Assembly (NCBI GenBank): GCA_022844565.1
Contig: JALHLK010000039.1
Location: 1-46,625 of the forward strand
Direction: 5' to 3'
Length of the DNA stretch: 46,625 nt
DNA from: Saprospiraceae bacterium
GTDB lineage: Bacteria > Bacteroidota > Bacteroidia > Chitinophagales > Saprospiraceae
In this document: piece by piece, positions 1-10,273 of the stretch
How the letters are laid out: each line of letters starts with the position of its first letter
How positions within the stretch are numbered: position 1 is the stretch's first letter
The notes under the pieces: generated by a model
Told to the model about the DNA's origin: nothing
Seen by the model: only the letters and a program-made list of their open reading frames with translations
The model's database searches: none
Program-made: the position numbers and the translations under genes

Positions 1-3000
1 GTATAACACACATCTGCCGATCTTGAGGTATCACCATTTGTTGATGGATCTCCAAAATTCCAACTTAGGCTTCTTAAGTCCTGCCCCACTGCTTTGAAAC
101 ATACGCGTAACGCTCCACAATCTTCTACTTTTGCTTCAATCGTTGCCACAGGTCTTTGACCTACTGCAAAGGTGAATTGTCCAGAAGTAATACATCCCAA
201 CGCGTTGGTTGCTGTGTATCTTAGGGTGATTGGACCAGCTTCGTTGCCGATTGCAATGATTGGTCTTAGCGTATTACTACCACTGATGATTCTTGGATCT
301 GCATCCCATACTACGGTCGTTGCTATGCTTGGATCGACAAGAGATGCTGGTAATGCTGCTGTATCTCCTTGACATGCTCTGAAGTCTACAGGTAATGTCA
401 ACATTGGTAGATTATCCAATACTTGAAGTACGATTTCGTCTGTGAATTTACATCCATTTTCGTCCGTTGCTTCGATGGTATATTTTGTATTCGCTGTGGC
501 TTTTACCGTAATGCTATCACCTGTACCTACTTGGGTACCTTGGGCATTTTTCCAGATAATTGTTAATTTTGGTAAGCCTGTTTTTAGTCTTAAAGTGACA
601 TCTACGTCTTTACATACAGTAGTGGTATCTTGGGCTCCGAGCTCTCCATTTAAATTGTTGAGTTCTAAATCTCTCGTCACGTTGTTGAATCCGCAAATAG
701 ATTTTAATGATTTTAAAACAACATTATACTTTCCAAAAGTTTGATATTTATGACAAATTTCTGATAAATCGTTGTTATTTCCTTTTTTAACGTTACCATC
801 TCCAAAATCCAATTCAAAGTCTCCTGTAAAGTTTCCCTGAATTGTGAAACAAACTTCATAATCATTACAGTTTTTGACCTTTAACTCAAAATTTGCATTA
901 TCTCTTATAGAAGGAGAAATTACTACTGAATCTTGAAGCGAACATCCAAATTGATTTGAAACGCTGAAAGGCAGAATAATGCTTTGATTGTCAGAAGCCT
1001 CCGTTTTTATTGTCAGGTTAAATGAATTTAATCCAGAAGTTATAAAACGACTTGACTGCCAGTTGATATTAAGGTTTTGAAAAGGTCTGTTGTTGATCAA
1101 ATTAAAAGTCAATACATCACCACCGCAATATAATAAATTAGCTGGTTTTATAATTTCAGGCAATTCATTACTTAAACTAATTGATTGGGTTGTAGAATTG
1201 CAGAATGGTCCTCTGAATCTTAGAAAAACTGTCTGCATACCTTCCTGGAGTGTAAAATTAAGGATTGTGTCCCTTCCGATAATATTTACGAAACTAGCAG
1301 AAGTACTCCACTCATAAGAACCCGCGCCTTTACCACCTTTAGCTCTTAAAATAAAATTTTGATCACAAGAGTTAGACATCACCTCTATTTGCAATGAAAT
1401 AGAATCAATGATCTGCACGTCAACATCTCCTTTTACACTGCACAGTCCGTCTGAAACAGTCACTGTATATTTTTGGGACTTGGTTGCTGCTACAATTGGG
1501 TCTAACGGATTTGATAGATCAAGTCCTTCAGTAGGATTCCAAGTGTAAGTAAATATCGGATTGGTATTTCTTATTAATTTTGAAGGCTCAAGAGGACAAA
1601 GTAAAAGTGAATCTGCTATTAAATCCAATGTTGCAAAATTGGATGTTACAACAGTTTGTGTGCTTACAGGTCTACAATTTCCTGGATATTCAGCTTCTAC
1701 TTCAATGACAAAAGATGAATTTTTTCTAACATTAAAGTTAAAATTAGGCTCAGAAAAATTAGTCACAAGTCCATTGTTAATGACCTTCCATTTCAACAAA
1801 GAAAAACCATTAGTACCCGTATATTTGATCTCATATCTAATCGTCGAGTCATCAGGACATTCAACAGGTGATGCGGTAAATGATGCTAATTTTTCAAACT
1901 CTTTAAGGTTTACTTTCTTGCTGATCTCAATTTCACAATTGTTAGACAAAACAGCAAATAATTTCACTTCCACGGAATCAGAAAAAGTTCTTTTTATCGA
2001 CAATGTATCAATGTCAATTCTTTCACTACCCAAAACCCAATAATAGGAGGCAATTTTAAAAATCGAACCATTTTGTATGTTTGGCCAAAATTTCAGTCTT
2101 GCATCAGGGCCTTCGCATGAAACATCAAAATCAATGTCAACGCTTGGAAACAATTCGTCGATTAAGACTTCTTTTGTAATCGAATCAACACAAGGTCCAC
2201 CTCTACTGACTAATTTAATAGAAATATCTTTTCTTGGCACGGTGATAGAAAATGACTTTTGAGTTCTCGACTCTGTTTTTCCATCAAAAGTTATCAACCA
2301 AGATCGTGAAGAGATACTATCTTGCGTTCCAAAATAAGTAGAGACATCTTCAATGGATAAGGTAATACTATCCACATCTGGACAAGATATACTTGTCACG
2401 TTAAAATCAGCAACTAACATTACCTCCAGGGGTTCAATTTTTCTAGTAATTGAAGCAGTACAACCATTATTTGCCTCGACTTCTAATGAAATCGTCAAAT
2501 CTTGATTGGTATTTACGTTAATTTCTGGATTTAAACCTTCAAATGTCCTTGTAGAGTTGTCTTGAATGATTGTCCATTTTCTTTTGGTAGTAAAAAACTC
2601 GTTTCTATCAATTATCGACTGATCAATTAGTCTAATTTTTACAGAGTCTCCCGATTTGCATTCGATAGGTATTATTTCAAATTTAGCTTCATAATTTAAA
2701 TCAAATACCGAAACTTGTTTAATGATTTCATCGCGACAATTATCTGTACCTCGGATTGCTACTAATTGAACATTGTAAATACCTTCTTGAGGGAAAGTAA
2801 ATGATGGATTGATTTCATTTGATTTGAAAATGGCACTAGTATCTGGATAGTTAAAATTCCATTCAAATCGTTCGGTAGCTAATGATTTATTTTCAAAAGC
2901 AATCGTCAAATTATCACATTTGGTCAACGGACCTCCAAAATCTGCTTTTGGTGGTTGACTACATACCCTGACGTTATACTGAAAATCACGCATAGTTGAC

Positions 3001-3875
3001 CCAATCAACTTACCATTTCTATATTCTTCTACTTCTATACCAACTAAAAACTGTCCTACTGCATTAGGTTTTGCTGTAATTACACCTGTCTTACTATCTA
3101 TTTCTAGAGGTACCCCACCCAAGAAATTCTGAATGCCAAAATTATTTAAAAACTGAACTGGAATAAAATCTGGTTTGACAATAAAAGGTTGGGAAAGTGT
3201 AGGTCTTTGCATCGTTAAACCATAAACTGGATTCCATAATTTATACACCAAGGAATCACCATCAGGATCAAAAGCTGAATGATCAAATACAAGATCTTTG
3301 TCAGTACATATATATATATCTGGCCAACTTTTAAATGTGGGAGAACTATTCCTTAACTCCATCGAAGGTCCGTTAATTTTAACATAGTAGGTAGAGCCCG
3401 CATCAAGAGGATCTATGATATTGTTCAAAGATGAATTTCTACAACATCTTTGATACGCCAAAACATAGCCAGTTGGAGCAAACGGAAGGTGTACTTTTTT
3501 TACATATTTTGTTTCATGCACACACACTTGAGATCCTTCAAATCCACAATCGCTACGAATAAAGGTATTTAAAGTATCATCTACACTAAAAGGAACCATT
3601 AATGCTCCAAAATATCCCAAATCTATTCTGAGTCTGCCATTAGCACCGTCATATATAGATATTAATGCCGGATTATCAAATTGTGCCTCAGGCGACCCCA
3701 ATTGACAATCTCTTCTTACGGTAAGTGTAATTTGGAAGGTATCCTTTCCTAAATATTTATATGTCATATTCCCCCCTACTATGTGGGTAGCATGACCATC
3801 ATTGACACTTAGCATAGCAAGGATAAATAAGCTAAGTATTAAAAATCGACTAAATATATTTTTCATAATTTTCAT
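1..3875 (-). CDS. Giant PKD/Ig-like repeat surface protein, 3' end outside the window (probable T9SS substrate)
   Basis: The minus frame is open from ATG 3875 to the window edge, at least 1291 residues; I checked long stretches and found no stop. The N-terminus has a signal peptide followed by HATHIVGGNMTYKYLG, the start typical of Bacteroidota gliding-motility-associated proteins. A cysteine-bearing N-terminal domain follows, then many beta-sandwich modules of about 80-110 residues. PKD-like blocks are visible, for example ELDFGDGN near 810 and WNFGDPSTNGDTS near position 40. The family normally ends in a type B T9SS sorting domain, which would lie beyond position 1 and is not seen. ATG 3875 is 6 nt after the stop of the OmpA-family gene; an in-frame ATG at 3866 (MKNIFSRF) is an equally good start. 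Role inferred: a surface adhesin or filament exported with the two upstream gene products. Confidence 0.85.
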   Translation of the reverse strand, partial: MKIMKNIFSRFLILSLFILAMLSVNDGHATHIVGGNMTYKYLGKDTFQITLTVRRDCQLGSPEAQFDNPALISIYDGANGRLRIDLGYFGALMVPFSVDDTLNTFIRSDCGFEGSQVCVHETKYVKKVHLPFAPTGYVLAYQRCCRNSSLNNIIDPLDAGSTYYVKINGPSMELRNSSPTFKSWPDIYICTDKDLVFDHSAFDPDGDSLVYKLWNPVYGLTMQRPTLSQPFIVKPDFIPVQFLNNFGIQNFLGGVPLEIDSKTGVITAKPNAVGQFLVGIEVEEYRNGKLIGSTMRDFQYNVRVCSQPPKADFGGPLTKCDNLTIAFENKSLATERFEWNFNYPDTSAIFKSNEINPSFTFPQEGIYNVQLVAIRGTDNCRDEIIKQVSVFDLNYEAKFEIIPIECKSGDSVKIRLIDQSIIDRNEFFTTKRKWTIIQDNSTRTFEGLNPEINVNTNQDLTISLEVEANNGCTASITRKIEPLEVMLVADFNVTSISCPDVDSITLSIEDVSTYFGTQDSISSRSWLITFDGKTESRTQKSFSITVPRKDISIKLVSRGGPCVDSITKEVLIDELFPSVDIDFDVSCEGPDARLKFWPNIQNGSIFKIASYYWVLGSERIDIDTLSIKRTFSDSVEVKLFAVLSNNCEIEISKKVNLKEFEKLASFTASPVECPDDSTIRYEIKYTGTNGFSLLKWKVINNGLVTNFSEPNFNFNVRKNSSFVIEVEAEYPGNCRPVSTQTVVTSNFATLDLIADSLLLCPLEPSKLIRNTNPIFTYTWNPTEGLDLSNPLDPIVAATKSQKYTVTVSDGLCSVKGDVDVQIIDSISLQIEVMSNSCDQNFILRAKGGKGAGSYEWSTSASFVNIIGRDTILNFTLQEGMQTVFLRFRGPFCNSTTQSISLSNELPEIIKPANLLYCGGDVLTFNLINNRPFQNLNINWQSSRFITSGLNSFNLTIKTEASDNQSIILPFSVSNQFGCSLQDSVVISPSIRDNANFELKVKNCNDYEVCFTIQGNFTGDFELDFGDGNVKKGNNNDLSEICHKYQTFGKYNVVLKSLKSICGFNNVTRDLELNNLNGELGAQDTTTVCKDVDVTLRLKTGLPKLTIIWKNAQGTQVGTGDSITVKATANTKYTIEATDENGCKFTDEIVLQVLDNLPMLTLPVDFRACQGDTAALPASLVDPSIATTVVWDADPRIISGSNTLRPIIAIGNEAGPITLRYTATNALGCITSGQFTFAVGQRPVATIEAKVEDCGALRVCFKAVGQDLRSLSWNFGDPSTNGDTSRSADVCY

Positions 3876-3881
3876 CTTCTA

Positions 3882-6311
3882 TTAAAGTTTTGCTTTGATG
3901 CTAATAATCTCCACCTTTCGCTGTTTACTTGCTTTTATACTGTAGACAGAACCCTTTCGATCATTGATGTTGTCACTAACATCACCTGGGGCCAACTCTT
4001 CACCATATGAAATTTGATTCAAAATAAGTTGTTTTCCTTTGAAGTATGGTTTAAATACTCCACCATTGTAGGCCATCATTTCATTTCGTAAGCTATTAAC
4101 TCTTCTTTGTGCTAATACTAAATTGTATTTAAGATCAGATCTCGGGGAAGCATAACCTTTTATATTGACTTCTATTCTTTGACCTTGTTTCAATTCATTT
4201 AATAAATCAATTAAAAACAAATTAAATGTGTCATACCCTCCTTGTACATCTTTAGTAAAAAACAAATCAAGATCCTCTTTGGATTCTTTTCTAATTTGTC
4301 CTGTAGTTCCAGTTAAATAGATTCTTTCAAACTCGGCTTTTTTCTTCAAATAAGCATCTAGCGTAGTTTTGTAGAGCTTAGCAGTCGCTGTGGTCTTTGT
4401 TCTAGGATCAGGATGGTCATTATCAAAATATAGTTTTAAGTTTAAATATGCCATTAAGTTTAGTTTCCTCAAGAATAAATCTTTTTTGATCGTTCCGCTT
4501 GTCATTCCTTTTGTGTCAATCAAAGCAGTTTCAACTGTATAGCCATTTTTTGTGGCCCTTAGTCTATAAGTCTTTCCTCTTTGTAGGTCAAATTTAAAAT
4601 CGTTCCCAAGTTCATTTACTTTAATAATTTGTGGGTTTTTAGGGTCAGTCAAATCTTCAAGAACCACCGTTGCTCCATTGAGCGCTTCTTTTGTATCTAA
4701 ATCAAAAGTGAATGCATCTAAGGTAATGAGGTCTGGCTGAAGGAATAGTTTTTTTGTTATATCTTGAGATGTTCTTATATCATTGGTGTTAAAAACGGTT
4801 GAATCGGACAAGTAATACTGTTTTTCTGCCTTCAAAAAATATGTTTTACCTCTTTCCAAAGGAAAAATAGCAAGATTTGAAGTGTCATTTGTTATCCTTC
4901 CTACCTCTGCTCCCGTACTTTGATCTATTAAAATTACCGTTGAGCCTAATAGATCTAAACTTGTCTTTTTATCAAAGGTTAATGTTTTTAAATTTATGGT
5001 CAATTCTTTAAAATCCAATTGGTAAATATCATAGCAACAGGACTCTAACATTTTGTCAATATACAATGAACCTTCTCGATTTGATGAAAGATAACCCTTC
5101 TTAAAATCGTCGGATAAAACATAATACACATCATTATAGCTAGAATTAATTGGTGGGTCTAAATGATATTGTTCAATAATTGAATCGGCATTAAAAATAG
5201 CTCCATAAATATCAAAACCTCCAAAACCTCTTTTACCATTAGAACTAAAATAAAGTGTATTACTAATCTTGTGATAAAATGGCGTAATGTCATCCTCTAC
5301 TGTATTAATAGCCTTCAGATTCTTAGGTTCGGAAGGGATACCTGCGTTCAAATAGGAATACCAAATATCCAATTTTCCTTTCCCTTCTTTTCTATCAGAT
5401 GCAAAAAACAGCACCTCTCTATCATCATTATTGAATTGCCCTATCGTAGGGTGGGTAGTGGTGTGAGCCGTATCATTGAGCGTTTTTAAAATTTCAACCT
5501 CTCCAATGATTGAATCATTAACCATTTCGCCTTTATAAAGATCACATCTCAATTTACCTTCGAAAATATATGCACATTTCGTAAAGTAAATCGTTTTGCC
5601 ATTCATTCCTATTGCTGTATTTGCAAATGAAAGATCACTGTCGTGCAATTTTTCATCATAAACTTCACTAGAACCGTCTTTGTAGATAAGGATTTTACTT
5701 ATTTGCCTTGAAGGTTTGATTTTTGCATTCTTTTCTTTAAAACGCATTGATGAATACATGAGGTTTTCCCCTTTAAAAGTAGGTGCAAAATCTGAATCTA
5801 CCGTGTTTACGTCTGTTGTCAATCTATTAATTTCCACTAAAGAATCGACTACTCCTATTTTTTCAGCGGCCCATTCTGTTGCCAAAACCTCTACTTTTGC
5901 CTTTTGAGTGTAATAGTCCGTATCATCACCATATTGAGTCACATATAAGTTATAGTAATCTTTTGCTTTGGCATAACTACCGAGCTTTTGATTTAACTCT
6001 CCAAGGTAAAACAGTACTAATTTTTCTTCATTATAATTTAATGTATCTAATAAAAAGGTGTACTTCTGGATGGCCAACTTGTAAGAATCAAACATTCTAG
6101 CTGACTCTGCAGATTTAAAAAGGACTTGGGGGTCTTTGTTGTCAAATTCCAATGCTTCATTGTAATAAGTCAATGCTGCAAAATAATTACCGATGGCAAA
6201 TGCTTCATCTCCTGCAGATGTAAATTGCCTCTTACTTTGGCCCTGCAATAGCACCGAACTAAAAACAAGAACGAGAATGATATATAGTTTATTCATATAC
6301 TTGATACTCAT
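3882..6311 (-). CDS. PorE-like OmpA-family protein (TPR, beta-propeller, regulatory domain, OmpA domain)
   Basis: 809 residues. A signal peptide (MNKLYIILVLVFSSVLLQGQ, starting at the second Met, 6296) is followed by TPR helices (about 35-130), a PD40/WD40-like propeller (about 165-420, with blades such as VLFFASDR and LYFSSNGKRGFGG), two carboxypeptidase-regulatory-like beta domains (about 435-610) and a C-terminal OmpA-like domain (about 690-809, GYASPRSDLKYN, LAQRRVNS, ending in VEI). This domain order is that of PorE, which anchors the T9SS outer-membrane complex to peptidoglycan (family knowledge). The usual TDxxG aspartate of OmpA is not evident (GYAS instead), but the Asn and Arg positions are kept. 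It lies 3 nt after the PorP/SprF gene and 6 nt before the surface protein, so all three are probably co-transcribed. Confidence 0.85.
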   Translation of the reverse strand: MSIKYMNKLYIILVLVFSSVLLQGQSKRQFTSAGDEAFAIGNYFAALTYYNEALEFDNKDPQVLFKSAESARMFDSYKLAIQKYTFLLDTLNYNEEKLVLFYLGELNQKLGSYAKAKDYYNLYVTQYGDDTDYYTQKAKVEVLATEWAAEKIGVVDSLVEINRLTTDVNTVDSDFAPTFKGENLMYSSMRFKEKNAKIKPSRQISKILIYKDGSSEVYDEKLHDSDLSFANTAIGMNGKTIYFTKCAYIFEGKLRCDLYKGEMVNDSIIGEVEILKTLNDTAHTTTHPTIGQFNNDDREVLFFASDRKEGKGKLDIWYSYLNAGIPSEPKNLKAINTVEDDITPFYHKISNTLYFSSNGKRGFGGFDIYGAIFNADSIIEQYHLDPPINSSYNDVYYVLSDDFKKGYLSSNREGSLYIDKMLESCCYDIYQLDFKELTINLKTLTFDKKTSLDLLGSTVILIDQSTGAEVGRITNDTSNLAIFPLERGKTYFLKAEKQYYLSDSTVFNTNDIRTSQDITKKLFLQPDLITLDAFTFDLDTKEALNGATVVLEDLTDPKNPQIIKVNELGNDFKFDLQRGKTYRLRATKNGYTVETALIDTKGMTSGTIKKDLFLRKLNLMAYLNLKLYFDNDHPDPRTKTTATAKLYKTTLDAYLKKKAEFERIYLTGTTGQIRKESKEDLDLFFTKDVQGGYDTFNLFLIDLLNELKQGQRIEVNIKGYASPRSDLKYNLVLAQRRVNSLRNEMMAYNGGVFKPYFKGKQLILNQISYGEELAPGDVSDNINDRKGSVYSIKASKQRKVEIISIKAKL

Positions 6312-6314
6312 GGT

Positions 6315-7316
6315 TTAATAAATTGGGCACACTTTCCTTATCGTCAAAGGGCGTACATTTTTATAAATATATCTAAGATGAATTTCTGGTCCTCCTCGAT
6401 TGTTGCTCAACGCTTGATTAAACTGTGTCCTGTCTATATCGTAGCTTCCACTAATATACCAATTACTAAACCCTAATGCTAATGTAGGAAACAAAGATCC
6501 ATTCGTCCTATACCCCACCCCAAAGTCTACCGTCAATTCTTTGCCTCTCTTTCTGCTGACATATGACCGCAAAAGTCCATTGACCAGCGTTTCATTATAT
6601 TTTGATTGAATTTGGTGCATACCATAAGCCAAAAAGTCGAAGTTCTTACCCAATTGCAAGCTTCCAAGTGCAGATATTGTCAAATGTAAGGGTAGTCTTT
6701 GATCTTCTACATTATAAAAATTTGCCAATGGTTGATATAAATGAAGTGCTCCAAGACCAATGTCGATTTTTGTTCTACTGTGTTTTTGTAACCGATAGTT
6801 GATTCCAGCTCCAGTTTCTACAAAATTTACAGCTTGCAGATTAAAAGTTTCACCTGATCCAAGATTTGGGTCAAATGCATCGCCATTCCACTGTCTATCC
6901 CAAGTGAGATCATTTGTATTAAATCCACGTCTTGCAGCTCCAACCAAAACCCCTAATGAAATCAAGTTGGATTTATTCAATTCTCGGGTGATAGATCCTG
7001 AAATATTTAATGACGCAAGTACCAATCTACTATCCCCTTGTTTGTCATAATTTAAATTAACTCCCAAACCATACATATTTTTACTTTCTAATGGTAAAAA
7101 ATTTCTATCATATGCTCCACTAAAGGTAAACCAAGGTACAGGGACAAATCTCCACTGATCCCTCACGGAAGCATTATACCGATGCGATCCATTGAAAATC
7201 CCCGTCAATGCGGGATTGATATTCAAAGGAGAATTATAAAATTGGGAGTAATGCAAATCTTGACTATAAATCTGATTTACAGACAATAACAAATTAATAA
7301 ACACAATATACTTCAT
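6315..7316 (-). CDS. PorP/SprF family type IX secretion outer-membrane protein
   Basis: The hallmark PorP/SprF N-terminus is present: a signal peptide, then QDLHYSQFYNSPLNINPALTG. It is followed by a 14-strand-type barrel sequence with alternating aromatic and polar residues (for example GLGVNLNYDKQGD and IDIGLGALHLYQP). The family comprises outer-membrane barrels that work with large T9SS substrates carrying type B sorting domains, as SprF does for SprB. I chose ATG 7316 because the signal peptide MKYIVFINLLLSVNQIYS begins there; the frame is open to ATG 7355, which would add 13 residues. It is the first gene of the PorP-PorE-surface protein unit, 3 nt from the next gene. It is transcribed away from the hydrolase at 7627 across a 310-bp AT-rich region in which no firm promoter was identified. 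Confidence 0.9.
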   Translation of the reverse strand: MKYIVFINLLLSVNQIYSQDLHYSQFYNSPLNINPALTGIFNGSHRYNASVRDQWRFVPVPWFTFSGAYDRNFLPLESKNMYGLGVNLNYDKQGDSRLVLASLNISGSITRELNKSNLISLGVLVGAARRGFNTNDLTWDRQWNGDAFDPNLGSGETFNLQAVNFVETGAGINYRLQKHSRTKIDIGLGALHLYQPLANFYNVEDQRLPLHLTISALGSLQLGKNFDFLAYGMHQIQSKYNETLVNGLLRSYVSRKRGKELTVDFGVGYRTNGSLFPTLALGFSNWYISGSYDIDRTQFNQALSNNRGGPEIHLRYIYKNVRPLTIRKVCPIY

Positions 7317-7626
7317 GTAAATCGTTCTATAATAAGCTTTAGTTTTTAGTTCCATATTGTACTATTTAATATTTACAAGGTTATACTAATTAACCTATGC
7401 AATTTCACAATAATACAGTAAAGCAAAAACTATGCTAAACTTAAGGCAGATTGACTTTTATAAATAAATCATGGTTTACATGGATAGGTATATTCTTCTC
7501 TTTTAGGAAATTATTTTACAATAATTTATCCTATTTAAGGAAAATATTCTTTAATTTAGAAGCTTAAAACATATTATGAAACAATTTCCAGATTTCATTC
7601 GTATAGAATAAACACAACAGATAAAT

Positions 7627-9057
7627 ATGAAATTTCTATCCTTTTTTTTAGTTTTCCTACAGTTATTACCTTGTGTAATCGCACAGAATTTACCTCCAAA
7701 ACAAGCTGCACCATTAAATGTTAAACAAATCCATAGTGGGCACAGTCTTACCGATCCCTTATTTTCAAATTGGCCTGGTCAATATGTCAATCTTGTTGGA
7801 AATATAAATTCATTACCTTCGTGGAGTTTATTCGATGTAATGGTAGGAAAATCAACAATACCAGGGTCCAACATGAGGTTTAGGTGGGAAAATCCACCAG
7901 GATACGGTTCTCCTGATGCAAGATTAGGAATATCAAATTGGGAGTTATTGACCATTACAGAAAGAGTACCACTGCTATATGAAGGTGGAAACAGTCAACA
8001 ATGGTATCTCGACGGTATACAAGAACAAAAGCAATATCTTTCCTCCTTCGTAAACAATGCATGGAATAATGGTAACAGTGGCAATGGAGCACCGACACTC
8101 CTCTGGACCACTTGGACCAATATAGATAATAGCAATGGACCATGGCGTCAGATGCTCGACATTCAAGGCGCTGAATGGGAAAGGATGCAAGACTATGCCA
8201 ACGTTAATAGACCAAATGGAGCACCACCCGTGTACATGATCCCAGGCCACAAAATGATGGCTAGATTATATGACGATATTCAGCTTGGATTAGTACCAGG
8301 TATAACCAATATCAATCAATTTTTTTCTGACAATATTCACACCAACAATCTAGGAGCATATGCCATATCAATGATCCACTATGCATGTATTTTTAACACC
8401 AGTCCTGTGGGTTTGACTAATAATTTATTACCAAGTGCTCCGATGGGTACGCCTATCCCCTCTCCAGCATTGGCCTTATATTTACAAAATATGGTTTGGA
8501 GTGTAGTAACCAATTATCAAAGAACAGGTATTTCTGTTGCCCTGCCCGTTCAGTTTGGCAAAATAGAAGTACACAATAAAGGTGCTATCAATGAGCTTAA
8601 TTTTACTACGCTTTCAGAAAAAGATAATGCCTATTTTACCATAGAACGATCTGAAAATGGTAAGAACTTCAACTCGGTAGGCACTTTAAACGGCTCACTT
8701 ACGAGTAATGTACAAAAAAATTACCAATTTATAGACCATGCTCCCATCAACGGTTTAAATTATTACCGAGTCAAGCAAAACGACACCTATGAAAAATCAG
8801 CATATTCAACCATCGTTTCCATCATGAATTTATCCTCACATTCAAATAGCATCAAAAACACAATCATTGATCAACATCTGTATTATGATAATCACACAGA
8901 AGATCAAGTATTAAAAGTATACGATATCAGTGGTAAAGTAATTCAGACCTACAAAATCGAAAAAGGCGAAAATGTATTATTGTTTGGTGATATACCGAGT
9001 GGTGTACATTTTATTAGGGTTGGGATGAGTGAGGTTTGGAAGGTGTTGAAGAGGTGA
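7627..9057 (+). CDS. Secreted SGNH-like hydrolase with type A T9SS sorting domain
   Basis: 476 residues with a signal peptide ending near IAQ20. HSGHSLTD (residues 36-43) looks like block I of SGNH/GDSL esterases, with Ser40 as candidate nucleophile. SDNIHTNNLGAYA (234-246) looks like block V, with Asp235 and His238 completing a Ser-His-Asp set. Residues about 310-395 match the fibronectin-like domain common before T9SS tails (YFTIERSENGKNF, LNYYRVKQ), and the last 70 or so residues (LKVYDISGKV, IPSGVHFIRV) are a type A sorting domain. I infer an exported esterase or carbohydrate deacetylase, possibly held on the cell surface. The substrate is unknown, and the fold assignment rests on two short motifs. 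It stands alone, divergent from the PorP operon. Confidence 0.75.
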   Translation: MKFLSFFLVFLQLLPCVIAQNLPPKQAAPLNVKQIHSGHSLTDPLFSNWPGQYVNLVGNINSLPSWSLFDVMVGKSTIPGSNMRFRWENPPGYGSPDARLGISNWELLTITERVPLLYEGGNSQQWYLDGIQEQKQYLSSFVNNAWNNGNSGNGAPTLLWTTWTNIDNSNGPWRQMLDIQGAEWERMQDYANVNRPNGAPPVYMIPGHKMMARLYDDIQLGLVPGITNINQFFSDNIHTNNLGAYAISMIHYACIFNTSPVGLTNNLLPSAPMGTPIPSPALALYLQNMVWSVVTNYQRTGISVALPVQFGKIEVHNKGAINELNFTTLSEKDNAYFTIERSENGKNFNSVGTLNGSLTSNVQKNYQFIDHAPINGLNYYRVKQNDTYEKSAYSTIVSIMNLSSHSNSIKNTIIDQHLYYDNHTEDQVLKVYDISGKVIQTYKIEKGENVLLFGDIPSGVHFIRVGMSEVWKVLKR

Positions 9058-9291
9058 TGGGGGGAAGAAATCTTTAGGGTGAAATTCTTCTGAGAACTTA
9101 CTTATTTAAGGATCACAGCTCTGATCTATTCATAAAATGTGAACACATCTTAAACGTGAACTTTAAATGACTAAATCAAATAAAACATACCTTTTTATTT
9201 AGATCATGAATAACTCGAGCAACTATAAAAAAGCTTCATATCTAGTCTAGAATATACAAATAAATCATTAAAGTGATTTTGCTACAGCTTA

Positions 9292-9317
9292 TTTTTCCGT
9301 CCTTAGACGGACTAAAA
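9292..9317. terminator. Bidirectional terminator between convergent genes
   Basis: CCGTC-CTTA-GACGG (9297-9310) is a hairpin with a T-run on its left and an A-run on its right. That fits termination of both the hydrolase gene (plus) and the phosphoesterase gene (minus). The rest of 9058-9361 is AT-rich and shows nothing else. Confidence 0.5.
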
Positions 9318-9361
9318 ACTCAAAATCCAAGGTTTCTTTACAAGTACAATTGGCAACTTAA

Positions 9362-10273
9362 TCATACATATATTATCTTATCCTTACTTAATACCTGCTC
9401 ATTATCAAATCGATATGCCACTAAGTATCCTTGTTTTGCCACACTGTAATCAAGACAACAAACATTGGATTTTTGTAATGAAGGAGTACCATGGAGCCAA
9501 TAATGCCCATAGAATACGGGCTTTTGATGCTCGTCGTAATAATTTAATGTTTGTTGTTCAGCAGTATCTATAGGTTCATTGGGTAACTGATCTATAGGAA
9601 GTACACTTATATCCCTGTAAGTGCTTGTTTGTGGATTTTCCCACCACTTTATTCTTATATCTGTTCGCTGTGTACCATCCTTATCAAAGAATGACATTCC
9701 TTCAGGCATTTTCATTTCTTTGCCTTTTAATGTCTCCTCCACAACAGTAAAAAGTGGATGCTGCTCAGAAGAAGCATGCGCTATTTGTTCATCACTGATA
9801 AGATCGTTGGATAAGGTTTGCCGTAGGTTGGCGATATGATCTTTATCCCAACATGCGTGTACTGCTCTAAAATGCGCTGTTTCGTAAAACAAGGGCAATG
9901 TTTTAAACCACTCGATGTATTCTTCATATTCCGTCTGTTTATTGTGGAATTGTTTGAGGGTTTCATAATGCTGTAAGACATTTTTGATGTCATGTTTTCG
10001 TAGATGACCGCCCGACGTATCATGGCTGTGAAAACCAATAGCGTTGTATTCATGATTTCCCATCAAAGCAATAGCTGCATCATTTTCCACCATATTACGT
10101 ACCATTTGCAAGGTCTCCCTAATTTGAGGACCTCTATCTATATAATCCCCGACAAAAAGCACTTTTCGTTCAGGATGTCGGTAAGTCCCTGACTTTTTTT
10201 CATACCCTAGCGCAATCAAAAGTTGTTCTAGTTTGGAGGCGTGACCGTGTATGTCGCCTATAAAATCTATCAT
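9362..10273 (-). CDS. Metallophosphoesterase (calcineurin-like; PrpA/ApaH-type)
   Basis: 303 residues, probably cytoplasmic as no signal peptide is seen. The metal-binding motifs of calcineurin-like phosphoesterases are complete: GDIHGH (6-11), GDYIDRG (42-48), GNHE (72-75), a later His in AVHACWD and a C-terminal GHYW. The spacing resembles bacterial Ser/Thr phosphatases of the PrpA/PrpE type and diadenosine tetraphosphatases. The sequence does not decide between protein phosphatase, Ap4A hydrolase or RNA-cap phosphatase activity. It begins with the motif almost immediately (MIDFIGDIHGH), so the start is firm. It is a single gene with AT-rich spacers on both sides. Confidence 0.88.
   Translation of the reverse strand: MIDFIGDIHGHASKLEQLLIALGYEKKSGTYRHPERKVLFVGDYIDRGPQIRETLQMVRNMVENDAAIALMGNHEYNAIGFHSHDTSGGHLRKHDIKNVLQHYETLKQFHNKQTEYEEYIEWFKTLPLFYETAHFRAVHACWDKDHIANLRQTLSNDLISDEQIAHASSEQHPLFTVVEETLKGKEMKMPEGMSFFDKDGTQRTDIRIKWWENPQTSTYRDISVLPIDQLPNEPIDTAEQQTLNYYDEHQKPVFYGHYWLHGTPSLQKSNVCCLDYSVAKQGYLVAYRFDNEQVLSKDKIIYV

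Noticed and set aside
1561-2262. Plus-strand open frames of 160 and 61 codons
   Set aside because: They lie antisense to the giant surface protein, whose minus frame is continuous here and gives a sensible Cys- and beta-rich translation.
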